64,000 bases of DNA from Suillus spraguei (taxonomy: Eukaryota > Basidiomycota > Agaricomycetes > Boletales > Suillaceae): assembly GCA_016800925.1 (NCBI GenBank), contig JABCPU010000022.1, positions 124,001-188,000 on the forward strand, in the 5' to 3' direction. Each line of letters starts with the position of its first letter. The stretch's first letter is position 1. Below the pieces are notes generated by a model. It saw only the letters and a program-made list of their open reading frames with translations, did no database searches and was not told where the DNA came from. The translations under genes and the position numbers were made by a program. Positions 1 to 11,478 of this stretch are shown here, piece after piece.

Positions 1-723
1 TGAGGAAACAGACCTATTTGTGCCACTCCGGACTCGGCGGGAATTGAAAAGCAAACGGGATGGAACACTGACAGAACAGGGTCAACGTTTCACGTCCTGA
101 GCCACCACTGGGTCCTAGATCCGGATGACAGCGACCATCGATGGTGCGATATTATCAGTGATGGAAGATGAAAATAGAATGTACCCTCTTATCTCGTACT
201 CGAATCTACCGAACAGCGAGTTTTGAGTTGACGTGGGTCAGGGGTGCCTAATCAATCCATGGTGCGAACCAGTGCAACCGACCTGGGAGATGCTGAGGAG
301 GCGAAGAGGGTGGAGAGCAGTCAGATATCTGACAGCCTCGGCGAATGTGACCAGCAGGTGCGCTTGAAGAGGGCCAGGAGGACCCAGTCCTATCCCTGCA
401 ACGTCCGCGAAGGTCAACAGCTGAAATGTATCTTTTTTGTTGGTGGCGTCCTTAAGTCGTGAGCCTTGGTGCATTTTGGATGCTTCCACTGGAAAAACCT
501 AGACATGGTTGATGTCAGTTAGAAGCAAGTAAGAAGGCGGAAAGAAGGCCCAACGGACAATAAACACTGATAATAATAATAAAACATAGCACCGTAGATT
601 AGTCACATCTACGTTTGACATAACTTATGTAAACCAATACCAGCAGGAATAAATAAAAGCAAATTCTCCTGCTGTTCCTGCGGAGCACTTGACGATCATT
701 AGCTCCACCGAACATCTTCCATG

Positions 724-2380
724 CTATACACCACCGTCAGTCGATATATGCACGCGCTCCTGGAAAGCGATCGAGATCATGTCGGTTGCTGCGTCGGAGT
801 CGGCTACGAGCTTAGCATGATGTTCTCGAAGGCCAAGGATCAGGCGTGGTCCTAGCACACTCATCTGTATGACCATGAAAACCTGAAGCAAGCCATAATA
901 AATCTGAGTTGCCAGCGAGAATTGACCCTATAGAAATGATGAACCGTGATCACGCGCAGAAAGGTAAGTGAAAAATTGACATACCGAGAGTGTTGGAGAT
1001 AAAGTAGTAATGAGCTGGAAGCAAGAAACAGCAACAAAGCTACCATGTACGACCCTTTAGTAGGAGAAGGGAACAATAATCACAACATGAGCTCACCTCG
1101 CGAAGTACAGCATGTGGGTTTTCATCAACACCGTGAAACAGTTCCCCAAAATCCCTCCTGCCGAATGTTGTCGCAGTTCACGAAAGTGTTTTATCGCAAT
1201 CCAGATTGTGAGACACAGTGCGAGGACCTCCCACACAATGGAGAGTATCCAACCAATGGAATCCAAAAGAATTAGTATATCTTCTTCTCCATTGCTGATC
1301 GAGCACTGATAGGTACCGGAGAGGATGACTTCCTCTGGTATTCATCAATGAGTCCCATGCACATCTATTTTCATACACGATTAAGCGTACCCCCTGAAGT
1401 ACGCATCGTTGTTATTACGGCTAACCCTCCATCGAAAATGTTGACAGCCAGGAAAATGACGATGAGAAATATCAGGATCTTTCTAGATCGTTGATACATA
1501 GCATGCAACCGAGTGATAATGATAGCTTGCGGGGTGTTTCAGTCAGATCAATATAACTGAGGTCCCGCAAGTGCCAAGCTCACCCCACAGCATTGCAAAT
1601 ACCAAAACACTCGTCCAATTGGATGCGACGAACAGAATCCAGCCTGAGGAATCCAGTCAGTGATCGGGACTCGGGTAGTACACACTCCAAACAGACTCAC
1701 ATCTGTGGCAGCATAGTGTAACAGTCATTAATGGACCAAAAAGTCAATCAGCCTACTCACTTCTACAAGGCACCACGGTTAATTGGAGGAGAATAGTAGA
1801 CATCTGTGCAGAAGACTCACTGTGTCTGTCAGTGAGATGGTAGGAACACCCCCTGTATGCCATTAGTCAGAAGGGGAGAAGATAACAAATGTACTAAAGA
1901 GACGTACCCAGCATGTATAAGCTGATTATAAGAGCTAGGCGATTAGCACAACACCAATCGTTTAGCCTTCCGAACATACGCAGCACATAAGGTTCCAAGA
2001 TAGCGCACCTAGGTCACTTTCAAGTCAACACAACATGGTAATCGCGAAAAACAAGCTACATACACTCAGATACAGAACTGTCATTAGGGACCAGCGTTGC
2101 CTCTAGAATTGAGTGCATTTTCATGGGTGTTCCTCTGACATGAGACTCTACTCCTACGCACCCAGATCAATTCGACCTATAAACCCATTATCAGCGAGAT
2201 GGCTGCTCCGGTCATGGGATTGACATACCTCTTGTCCGAATGTGAGTGCTGAAAATACTTGTAAGATGTCGGCAATCCTTTAATATTATCATACTCACCC
2301 CAATCATACGTCACTCCAGTAAAGGCGGCAACTGCGAAACCGTGACCAAGGTTAGATTGAAATATCAGCTTCAACATCCG
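724..2380 (-). CDS. DUF6533-type seven-helix membrane protein
   Basis: A multi-exon gene read on the minus strand. Conserved pieces in order are: VTYDW ending at about 2306, spliced to ALTFGQE (about 2245-2265), which together form the DUF6533 signature; VPTISLTDT near 1830; a helix exon with RLHAMYQ and SRKILIFL (about 1530-1400); an exon with EEVILSGTYQC, then a long hydrophobic stretch and HFRELRQ (about 1340-1120); FVAVSCFQLITTL (about 1045-990); and a last exon with LGPRLILGLREHH, ending in a stop at 724-726. A 56-bp intron with GT...CAG ends joins the SRK exon to the EEVIL exon in frame. The family is a large basidiomycete group of predicted plasma-membrane proteins with no known function. 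I see no stop inside the exons. The first exon is uncertain: the ATG at 2377 is the first in frame, but an upstream exon is possible. A degenerate paralogue lies at 49834-51420. Confidence 0.72.
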
Positions 2381-4728
2381 ACTGCTCTCTACAAACCTAA
2401 AAAGTAGCTTAAAATACGATATGAATTAATGGCAGGCCACCAGATGGGATCATTTGAGACTATGGTCATGTCGGAAGAGAATGGGAGTGAGGGTGAGAGG
2501 CTACTCGGAACTTGGTAGACGTATGGCGATGGGATGTCATATGATATACTATCACCCAGTGCTTGGATACCAAAATGAAATCGAGGGATGATGTCCGTTG
2601 CTCAAATGACAATAGGTAAAATCAATCTGGGCCCGGAGCGCAACGTAAATGTTGGTCATGAAACATTTGCACGAGTACTAGAAGCACTTGGATACCGTAA
2701 AAGAGATAAGGCAAAACGTGTCAGCATGCCGAGGCCCACATGAAGCAAACAGATCATGATAACTCACGTTCTACCCAAGTCACGGTACGAGCATATCTCA
2801 ATGTTCGCTATCCCAGTACCTCGTCCTCGGGCCATCTGTCGCTTCACAAGTACCTTCTTGCTCTCTGTCTCGGTTATTGGGCCTCATCATGGGGAAAGAA
2901 GATTCGGGCGTGCTGCATGAAGCCGCATGCCTGAGTCGGGCCCCGGGCTGATTTCGTTGAGGGTCGTGATGTATCGCACTCAATTTGCATGTGATTGATC
3001 GGATGTAGATTCATCAATCGTCACAGCCTGTTTCATGATCCCTGATTGAATATTGATATGCTAAGCTGTTTCTAGCAAGGATCAAAACCTCTACCATCTA
3101 GCCGCCCAAAGGTGCAACACCAATTGTAACCCCAGCATATACTTTTGCCGATTTTGAAGCATAAAGTCGAACAATAGAGTGAGTTATCTTGGTAAGACGT
3201 CTTCATTTGCACTGCATGCTTATGTTTCACTCTCCCAGGGCCGAGTAAAATAAACTATCAGACTACTGAGATTTTGATTGTATGACTTATCTTCCATTCC
3301 TTTCGGTTACCTAAATATACATTCTGCACATGCAGGGTCGTTCAAATGTTCAGGACTTGTATTGTTTGTGTGTGATTCAGAGGTCACATCGGTATAGACG
3401 AGAATCTCGTTCGACTGCATGGACGAGCTAGAGTCCGCCAGAAGAAAAGGAGAGGATGGTGAAATACAATGATATCAAGAAAATCTCGCAGAGAAACTTG
3501 GAAAATCGAGAGATGAACAACAACAGTTACGTAAAATAATTCATTCGGAATTTCCCTAAATATTATGTAATTCCTTTATTCGTGCTTTCCTTGATAGGCT
3601 TGCGGTCTGAATCAATACATGTGACATTGGTTTGTGTGCACTCCAATTGCACTTTTCGCTTCTGGCCCCGGTCTTAGTGTCCATACCTTCTGTTTCTCTG
3701 GTATTGCAGGAGACATTAGTCCAACTGGAACTGACCAAAATCCGATATGCGTTCCAGGTTCTTGTGACGGTTGTCGAGAAGCTCAACTTTGATACACACA
3801 GGTAACCCAGGCTTATTTAGCGATGAGAGTGGAGTGGTCATGTATTGTGTACGCTCAAACTTGGTAGTCGTGAAAGTAGTAATTGTAGGAACTGGTGGTA
3901 GTGGATACCCGATTAAAAGGTTACATGGCTGGGCCGTGTGCAACAAAGTCTGAGTAGATGTAGTAGAAGCAGTGCACAGTCAAAATGGAATCGTCATGCG
4001 TCATATGCACTGAAACCCGGCAGTTTCTGCAAAGAGCATAGTACGTCAATTCGACAAGGAGATTGAGATGTCAGAGACAGGACGGTGTGCGAGAGCAGTA
4101 GATTTGATTGCAAGTTTGAGAGACAGAGGGAGTAAAAACAGCTTTGAGCGCTGTTGATAATCTGAAACCTCGAACATCGATAAGACAGAGTAAGAAGGGC
4201 CTGCCCGGACCAGTACGCCATACCTCCGAGATCCGGGCCTGAAGTTAATTGCAGGGCTGGACATGCGTAGCGCAGTAAGTTCGATATCTGAGCATAACCG
4301 GATCTACACATGCAAAACTTATGTGATTACGTCATATTTTCTTTTCAGTCATCCTTTGCTCTCGCACCGACATCTCAACCTGTTGATCCTCCTCGCAGAG
4401 GCTACCAAGTTGCGCATGGCAAATACTCCCATTGGGAAGCCATTCCTCAATCCGCTAATATTGCTCCCAGCAACCTCCCGTTCTAATGAAAAAAGACCTG
4501 GCGAGCAACTTGCGATGTCCGCATTCTATGACATGCGGAACATACTAATAATAAGTACGCGGGGCTTACTATATGCTGCTTTGCTGTAGATGACTCGTCT
4601 TCACCATGTTTGAACTTTCCATTTTGGTGAAGACGAAGTTTTAAGGATTTTTTTCTTTTACAAATTCTAACGGTTATGCTAATAATTTTTTGGGGGTGGT
4701 CTCGGTCTGGGTTTATATATGTCAAACG
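2381..4728. other. Region without a recognisable gene
   Basis: Only short open frames occur here on both strands. The longest are minus-strand frames at 3556-3946 and 3994-4311, with no motif I recognise, no convincing splice partner and no signal peptide. They are not called. The first 720 bases of the window are in the same state. Confidence 0.5.
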
Positions 4729-5326
4729 GTAGGGCTGCTCGAAATATTCTTGGGCTCAGTTCGCGAGCTTAGCCCAGACCTGTCAAAAAATGACATTTGG
4801 CAACAGTGCCGAGATCATGCCGACGCAGCCATCAATGCTGCCGCATGTCTGCGTCGACTCTGCCATGCGTGAATTCAAGCTGGTGCAACCAACACAGGCC
4901 GAACTTCGAGCAGCAGGGCAAGCCCAACTCCTCATGGGGCTCGCAGCTGTGCTGGACCACGATGATCTTAATGAACTCGCCAATGATGATGACCTTCGTG
5001 ATGACTATCTATCTGCATTGCTCATGGTAGCTCTCCCCTTGCTGCGTCTATTACTGGTGATGGTTCACGAGGACCATACAATCAGACTCCCCGGTGCAAA
5101 GACTGCTGGATCGTGAATTTTGACACTATTTTCGGTGTGTAGTGTAGCCTTATGAGTCAATGATTTTTCGTCAAATTAGAGTTGGTCGAGACACCTTTGA
5201 CAGGCTGGTTGCAAAGACACATGAAGTACCGTGCGCGGTATTGACAGATGCCACTGCGATGTCAATTTGGTGACAGGTGAACTCAGCTGGGGCCGTGAAC
5301 TGAGCCCAAGAATTGAGCAGCCCTAC
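4729..5326. mobile_element. Short element with long terminal inverted repeats (MITE-like)
   Basis: The left end begins GTAGGGCTGCTC at 4729 and continues CTTGGGCTCAGTTC. The right end is its reverse complement, ending at 5326 with GAGCAGCCCTAC. About 33 bp match closely apart from a small insertion, and weaker similarity (CCTGTCA...TGACAT) extends the inverted repeat to about 80 bp. Both ends can be read as GGGCTGCTC flanked by TA, which would suit a TA target duplication of the Tc1/mariner type. TA is its own reverse complement, so it could equally be part of the repeat. No 8-bp duplication is visible. The element is about 600 bp and holds one open frame that does not look like a transposase. 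Confidence 0.7.
4790..5116 (+). CDS. Hypothetical 108-aa ORF inside the 4.7 kb element
   Basis: An intronless ATG-to-TGA frame lying wholly between the inverted repeats of the 4729-5326 element. The predicted product is acidic in the middle (LANDDDLRDDY) and ends with a leucine/valine-rich hydrophobic stretch. I recognise no domain. It may be a fragment captured by the element or a chance frame. It is too short to be a complete transposase of any family I know. Confidence 0.3.
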   Translation: MTFGNSAEIMPTQPSMLPHVCVDSAMREFKLVQPTQAELRAAGQAQLLMGLAAVLDHDDLNELANDDDLRDDYLSALLMVALPLLRLLLVMVHEDHTIRLPGAKTAGS

Positions 5327-5601
5327 TGAGTGTGGCCCACTACCACCCGAAGGGAATCGCTTTCTTTAAATAACACTTTACTCTTGCATATACGCGTTTA
5401 CTAGTTCTCCGTAGGATCTAGCGAGAGCATTGGAGTTTTAGTTTCCTAGTAGCATACAGCCAGTTCATTCAACGTGCCAACATAATGGTAACCTTGAATC
5501 TTGATAATGGTGCCGCCGCAGCCGCACATGTTGCCACGCATGTTCTTGACTCTGATATATGTATATGCGATAACATCAATGTTTCTCCGCCACTTCTCAC
5601 A

Positions 5602-7851
5602 ATGCGCTATCAGTCCCTTGTCGTAGCTCTGAGCCTAGCGTCAGCAGCTCTAGCTCTTCATGACCAACAATATCCCATCAGTACTGCTGGAGAAACTCAC
5701 GTTCGACCCTTGGATATCACCAATGACAAACCACATTCATATATTTACGATTCGAGCTCCGAGAAATGGAGGTTTGACGAAGGTCCTCCCGATAACGCAA
5801 CAGGAAACTTGATCTTCGACTCTGTTCATTCACTCTTGCAACACTGGCCAAATACTCGATATCGTAATGGTATGCATCACTTTCCGCCGCTTTTCTGACG
5901 CTGGCCAAATGTTTCATCTTGTTATAGGACATAACATAGTGCCGGGAGTAATTCCGACCGGTACTTTGCTTTATCACGGCACCAGCCGCGATACGATACC
6001 CAGTGGGCCTGACTGGACCGCTACAGACCCAGAGCATTCTATTGTTTTCGTTCGTGGATATGGGAGTGGCTGGCTCCTCACACTGGCAGCAACGCGACCT
6101 CTCAAAGTCTTGTATTTTGATGGAAGTAGTGCTGCTAAGGTATCCGAGGGTACGATGGATACGCAAGATACAATAGCCTGGGGAGAAGTGCAACCTGAGC
6201 GCGCCTTCGATGAAATATCACGGATTAAAGATCTTTGTCAGTGGGGAAAGGAGTTCGGAATTGATGGTTTCGCGAGGTCAGTGGCTCATCCTGTTATGGC
6301 ATGTGACTGATTCTCATATTCATATTTCTAGGATGGAAATGGACTTGTGCGTGTGCTTATATTCTGCATCGTACTCGACTGACAACCTTCTAGTGAAGTT
6401 ATGCTGTGTGATTTTACGGCTGGTGTCGAAGTAGTATCTTTCCTGCATGTCCGGGTCTTACAAAAGGACAAAAATCCGTCTCCTTACCGCAGTCCTTCCC
6501 CTCCCCCACTCGACCCTGATGCCAGTCAGTATTTTGTCCGCATGTTCCAATATGACTGACGTCACTTATTCCTGAGCGCAGTGATTCGCACATTTGAAGT
6601 CATGCACTCTGGCTCATGGCACAACCACTACCCAGGAGATTCTCGCATTGTGCTCGACCTGGCTGGTCTCGTCTCACTGTACGACATCGCACTAGCACCT
6701 TCTCTCGTCCCAGTTCGCGCGGGTCTTGAACGGTGGGACCACCGCGTGCTCGGAATTTCATCAGAGGACATATCGCAAGTAAAAAGAAGGCTCACCGAAG
6801 TCATCAGTCGACCAGACCAGGGAAGCGGCATCGACTGGAAAACCCTCACCCACGTCATCGTTGATCGATATGCGAATCGGCTCGAGTTGATGCAACATCT
6901 CCTCAATTTCACCTCATCAGACTCGCAAGAACTCCTTCAGCGAGCAAAGCTCGTGCAGACTCAGCTCTACATCATGCTTGCACCATATCTGTTGGATACT
7001 ACCGTCGTCACCAGCGCAGATACTGATACTCCGGGCCTACATCCGTCGCAGTGGGCATCCCCAGTTTTCAGGTTATGTGCCACGACACACACTACCGGGA
7101 TGATAAACCAAATACCCTTGATGACGTCTTCGGAACGCTTGTTACTCAAAGCCGTCGAGGACACGACGAGAGAAATCTGTCGTGTCACTACGAATATGTG
7201 GGCTGTTGGTGTCATGAGCGGGCTCGACATCCTTTTCCCCATAGAACTTAATAAGGAGCCTGACGTAGCTCAAATAATGAATGGTTGGAGACAAGACATC
7301 CTGAAGTTGATTGCTTGGTTAGATTGGAGCATATGGATTAAATGCAGACCCGCCTGCGGCCCAGAGGTGGGATCTAGATAACTTCTTTCCTAGCACACCG
7401 GACTAAGCATGATATACTTTTAGGAAATGTGCTATCTTCCTACCTGGCCCATGAATGCCCCCAGGTCACCGCGTCCACGTGAACCTCCACGGGGCCCGCG
7501 GAACGCCACGGATGCACCAGCAGAAGTCGATGATCCTGCTGATCGAGTCAGGCATCCACCCGAAGGTTCAGCGATCGTAGATGCGCTTTTCTTTATTGAG
7601 ACGCCGACGGAGAATGGAGGAAGCCTCAACCGAAGTGCATCAGGCGCATCTCGCCGTACAAATTTTGATTATATTATGATGGTCCCCATGCGAACTACAT
7701 CATTCGTACAGTTGTCAGTCATCTGGACATGCTATTTTCTTGATAGTACGGGGCTTTGAGGTTCACGGTCATCTTTTCTGCCGGAGCGCAAGAAGTGGTA
7801 TATATATATGATACAACACCTAATGAAGGATACAATATAGCTGTACCGTAA
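5602..7851 (+). CDS. Secreted basidiomycete protein of unknown function with an ART-like motif
   Basis: Seven exons fit splice consensus and keep frame: 5602-5869, 5928-6276, 6332-6346 (a 15-nt micro-exon), 6394-6524, 6582-7366, 7424-7705 and 7747-7851. They sum to 1935 nt, or 644 aa. The start at 5602 is chosen because it gives a clear signal peptide, MRYQSLVVALSLASAALA; an upstream in-frame ATG at 5485 would bury it. The N-terminal third carries LLYHGTSRD, then TDPEHSIVF, RPLKVLYFDGSSAAK, DTQDTIAWGE and, across the micro-exon, RMEMDFEVMLCDFTAGVEVV. The later part is a long helical region, and the C-terminus has a Pro/Arg-rich linker. I recall similar proteins in many Agaricomycetes as conserved and uncharacterised. 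The LYHGT and late Glu pattern resembles the ADP-ribosyltransferase fold, but that is inference only. It probably acts outside the cell or in the secretory path. Confidence 0.8.
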
Positions 7852-7982
7852 GGAATGAGCTGTAAGTAAAGCATGCCTGCACCGCAGGTTTCCTGAGACA
7901 TGGGTTCAAACGGCCTGCGCAGTTGCTGAATAAGGTAGAAAAAAGACATTGATATATGCCCCATTGGCTTTTTAATTTCAAT

Positions 7983-8950
7983 TCAACCGAAGTTGGACCA
8001 AGAAATCACAGAGTTTCTCAAATCATCAGTGTCCAAGCCAGCCTGGAGACCCCCTGCGCTGGAGATGCGAATAGGTCTTTCGACGCGCAGTCCTTTCGTG
8101 GGCTTGATGAAGACCCATGCTGGGACAAAACCAAGTTGTACATTGTCCCCAGTACTCTCCACCCTGGCAGAGAGTCGAGAGGGATTAAATATAGATAATG
8201 AAGAACGAGAGCGTTGAAAGTTGTTTTGCGCAACGAGGCACCAGCCGTCATCAAACGACTGCAGAACGTGGAGTTGCTCTCCTACACGCGAAAGAGGAAG
8301 TTCATCAGGAAGAACTGGTTGGAAAAATTGCCGAACTGGTCGGGCTTGGGGGGAAGCCGATGATCGTGAAGATGATCGCGAATGCGAGGAACGCAAGCCG
8401 GGACGAGGTCGAGGAGATAGACGGGGACTACCCGAAGACGCTGACGAACTGCCACTATGGCGAACATGCGAGGGATTGAGACTAGAGAGTGCACGAGGAC
8501 GTGGCAAGGGAGCAGCACATGCTGCAGGAACTTCAGAGGAAGAAACATGGTCGTGTCTTGAAGGTCTTGCCAATGGAGCAGGACGAGGGATAGCGACCTT
8601 TTGAGGTAAGACAACAGTTGGCGGCTGACCACTATTGACGAAGTGAGTAGACCCATATTTATGGGGTGAAAAATTGATTCTTACAGGAACTGGCTGGCGG
8701 GCTCGTTCGTTTCTCGAACGACACCCCGTACATTGAGAAAAGATGTACCCCGTTCTTCTGCACGTGTCGCCTGCAATTTGCGGCGAAAGAATCTCAACGC
8801 AAGCCATATTATGGAAGTAGCAGCAAGTAATCCAGCGAGGGTGAATCCGACTATATACGTAGTTTTGCTGATAGGAAAGACGCCTGAAGCATCAGCAGAG
8901 TCGGACCTTGAAAGGATATTGGGGCCATTGCAACCAATACCAAAGAGCAA
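7983..8950 (-). CDS. Single-pass membrane protein with C-terminal SH3 domain
   Basis: Two exons on the minus strand, about 8950-8687 and 8635-7983, join in frame at PASQFL/GQPPTVV across an intron of about 51 bp. The N-terminal part has a short outer segment, one membrane helix (YIVGFTLAGLLAATSIIWLA) and a basic stop-transfer stretch RFFRRKL. A Ser/Pro/Arg-rich linker follows. The C-terminal third is an SH3 domain: PDELPLSRVGEQLHVLQSFD, then DDGWCLVA, then LGFVPAWVF. SH3 domains bind proline-rich partners, so a role as a membrane-anchored adaptor near cell polarity or signalling is plausible. Sho1-type sensors have four helices, so this is not a typical Sho1. Upstream sequence to about 9117 is Ser/Cys-rich in another frame and may supply an earlier exon, so the start is uncertain. 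Confidence 0.72.
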
Positions 8951-9130
8951 TTGAAGCTGAAGGAGATTCTGGATATTTGACCACTAGTACAACAGAGTAG
9001 ATTGAAGGGGTGTCGATAAGGAGTGGATGAAGAAGGATTGTGATAAACAAGGAATGTGGGCACACTGCAGCTGCAAGATGTGGAAGAGCCTGAACGAACG
9101 TTGTTCGACGTCGACACTCCCCCTGCTCAA

Positions 9131-11478
9131 CTATAAAATAGAGACGTGAGCGGTTGACTCAAATGAGACCTGAATCAGAGGGAACAAACACACCGAGCCA
9201 GCGCAAGCTATAAGACAGAATGAGAAGTACCTTAATGGCAAGAGTGAAAAGAAAATTACCTGAGATACCTGAGAACACTCATAATTGCGTCGATGATCTT
9301 GTTCCCTGGAAATGATGTGATACCAATAAGTAAAGTTCGTTTCCAAGGGAAGTTGCAGCTAAAGAAATAACAATATTTTAAATATCTCGGAGATTGGCGG
9401 CCAGGAGCTTTCTTATTCTCCGTTCTCTTTTCCCATTGCTCTTGACGCGCCTAGGCTCCGTGGGACTTCACAACCTGGTACCGTGCCGTGCTAACGTACG
9501 TGCGTTACGTGCGCCAGGTCAGGAAGTATTCAAAAATTTTGTAGCCCTCATCGAAAGAAGATACACAAAATTCAAACGGTCACACGTATGTCAGGTTTTG
9601 TTTCAACACGACCTTCACAGCGTTCATAGTCGTTGACTGTCACCTATGACTACTGTCACTGATCAGATCTATAACAGGAGCTGGCCCAACATGTTTAATC
9701 TTGCCTAGCTCTGGTATGTACTCACTACTGGCCGTAGTTATAAGGATTGTATATCCTCTGAGCGCGGACCATACGACGCTGTCGTCCACGTGGCCTAGCG
9801 ATGCGAACACATCCGTCGGACGTCACATGGGTGCCTTTGCCTTTATCATCTTACCTTGTGGTCACTTTTGCTCGGACCGTTCATTTTATTATCACCACAT
9901 GCTCTTATGCTCAATTCTGGCTCAGTCAACTACTCGAAAACGTATATATACCACCCATGCACTCATATCAAGAGGAAAGACAGCATAGCCATAGCGAAGC
10001 GAATTCTATCCTAGAGATTTCCGCTCGAAACCATCCTGGGAAGCCCTTGAAACATCTCGTCATGTGACTCGTCTCGAAAGTCTACTTGTATCCTTATTAC
10101 GTCGATCTGTTCCTTGTCGTTATCACCTTTTACTCATCCCATGTCTCTCTCGCTTTTCCCCTCATACCCAGCCTTACAGAGCGCTGATGCGCTGATGGCT
10201 GATGGTATGATTGCACTTATTATCGCTTGATTCAAATTGCCAGTTTCAGCCGGGCCTGGTTATATCCGACAGGCCCTGTGATACTGCAGTTTTCCATTCA
10301 TAAACTAGTCACCGTGACGCCCTGCTGCGAAATGAATGCTGGGCAGTTGGTCATACGCACTCCGCTCGTAATGACAAGCCTCTTGGCTTCTGCTTCTGTG
10401 GAAAATGAAGGCTACCGGTATCAATACCGGGGGCCATGGCAGGGGATCACGCGTTATTGCCACCTATCACTTCGACCAGCTTCGATTGCACTAGTGCAGT
10501 AAGTGCCGATTCCTCAAATTGGTGGCTCACTGTGAATCTCCTGTTGGTGCACTAGCGCTTATATCATATGACATTGTGCGGCGCCCTCAGTGCTGCTATC
10601 AAGTAACGAGTTTTGTTTTCCTTCGTCACGCAAACTTGTAGAGACTAGCTCCGAAAAACTCATTACAATTAAAGAATTACTCCTAGGCACATTAATGGAG
10701 TTGTCTACACTGTACAGCGTCGAAAGGTACACTTCCGAACTTCGAATATTAGAACCACCAATACCCTAGACGTCATGCACACAATTGGTGCCTCCATCAT
10801 CGCAATAATACCATTCACAGGAGGGCTAGAGTGTCCCTAAAGATCTGGAACTCAGATCTGTTGAGAATGATGAGAGTGCGGGAATCGATATGAAGGCCTT
10901 TATAAGTTCGGGTCCAAGAAATGGGTCATTCTATGAACATTATATACGAGGTAGGCAGGTCAAAATGGGTTGCCAGAAGGAAATTATCGTTGGAATACAT
11001 GGAAATAATATCCCTATTTTCTATGTACATACGAACTGAACCGTGACTGACCGAACTTGCCCGATAATCAAAAAACACCAGGCTACTTTTTCGTTGAGCA
11101 GATTTCTCAAACGGTCGAAGACAAGACCTTATACTATATTCACTACTTATATTTGGCATGGAGTTATGAAATGATCCAGAGTTGTATTACCGCACAATGC
11201 TTTTTGCATGTTCAGGCTAGTACGTATCATCACTGTTCAAAGATTGGTTCGCCGGGTCGTAGCCTGCATGTCCCTCTACCTTAGTAGTTAGTATATTTTG
11301 ATGTGGCATTGTTGAGTCACCACCCAAGCATTGAAAGTTTTGCAAAGTACTCTTAAGTAATTAGGTTGTTTGGACAAGTTAGGAACGAAAGGCTTTGCCA
11401 CACAACGGCAAACAGGAATCGCAGCAACCTCAATACAGTGACTTGACAGGGACCTGCGATAAAGACTTATTTCTAAGG
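9131..11478. other. Intergenic stretch without a recognisable gene
   Basis: Contains only short frames on both strands (for example 9394-9636 +, 9701-10067 +, 10926-11159 -) with no domain, signal peptide or coherent splicing that I can support. The last part should include the ARP3 promoter and 5' leader. Confidence 0.5.

Noticed and set aside
5717..6193. 158-codon frame on the minus strand
   Set aside because: It is antisense to the well-supported secreted protein gene and has no motif.
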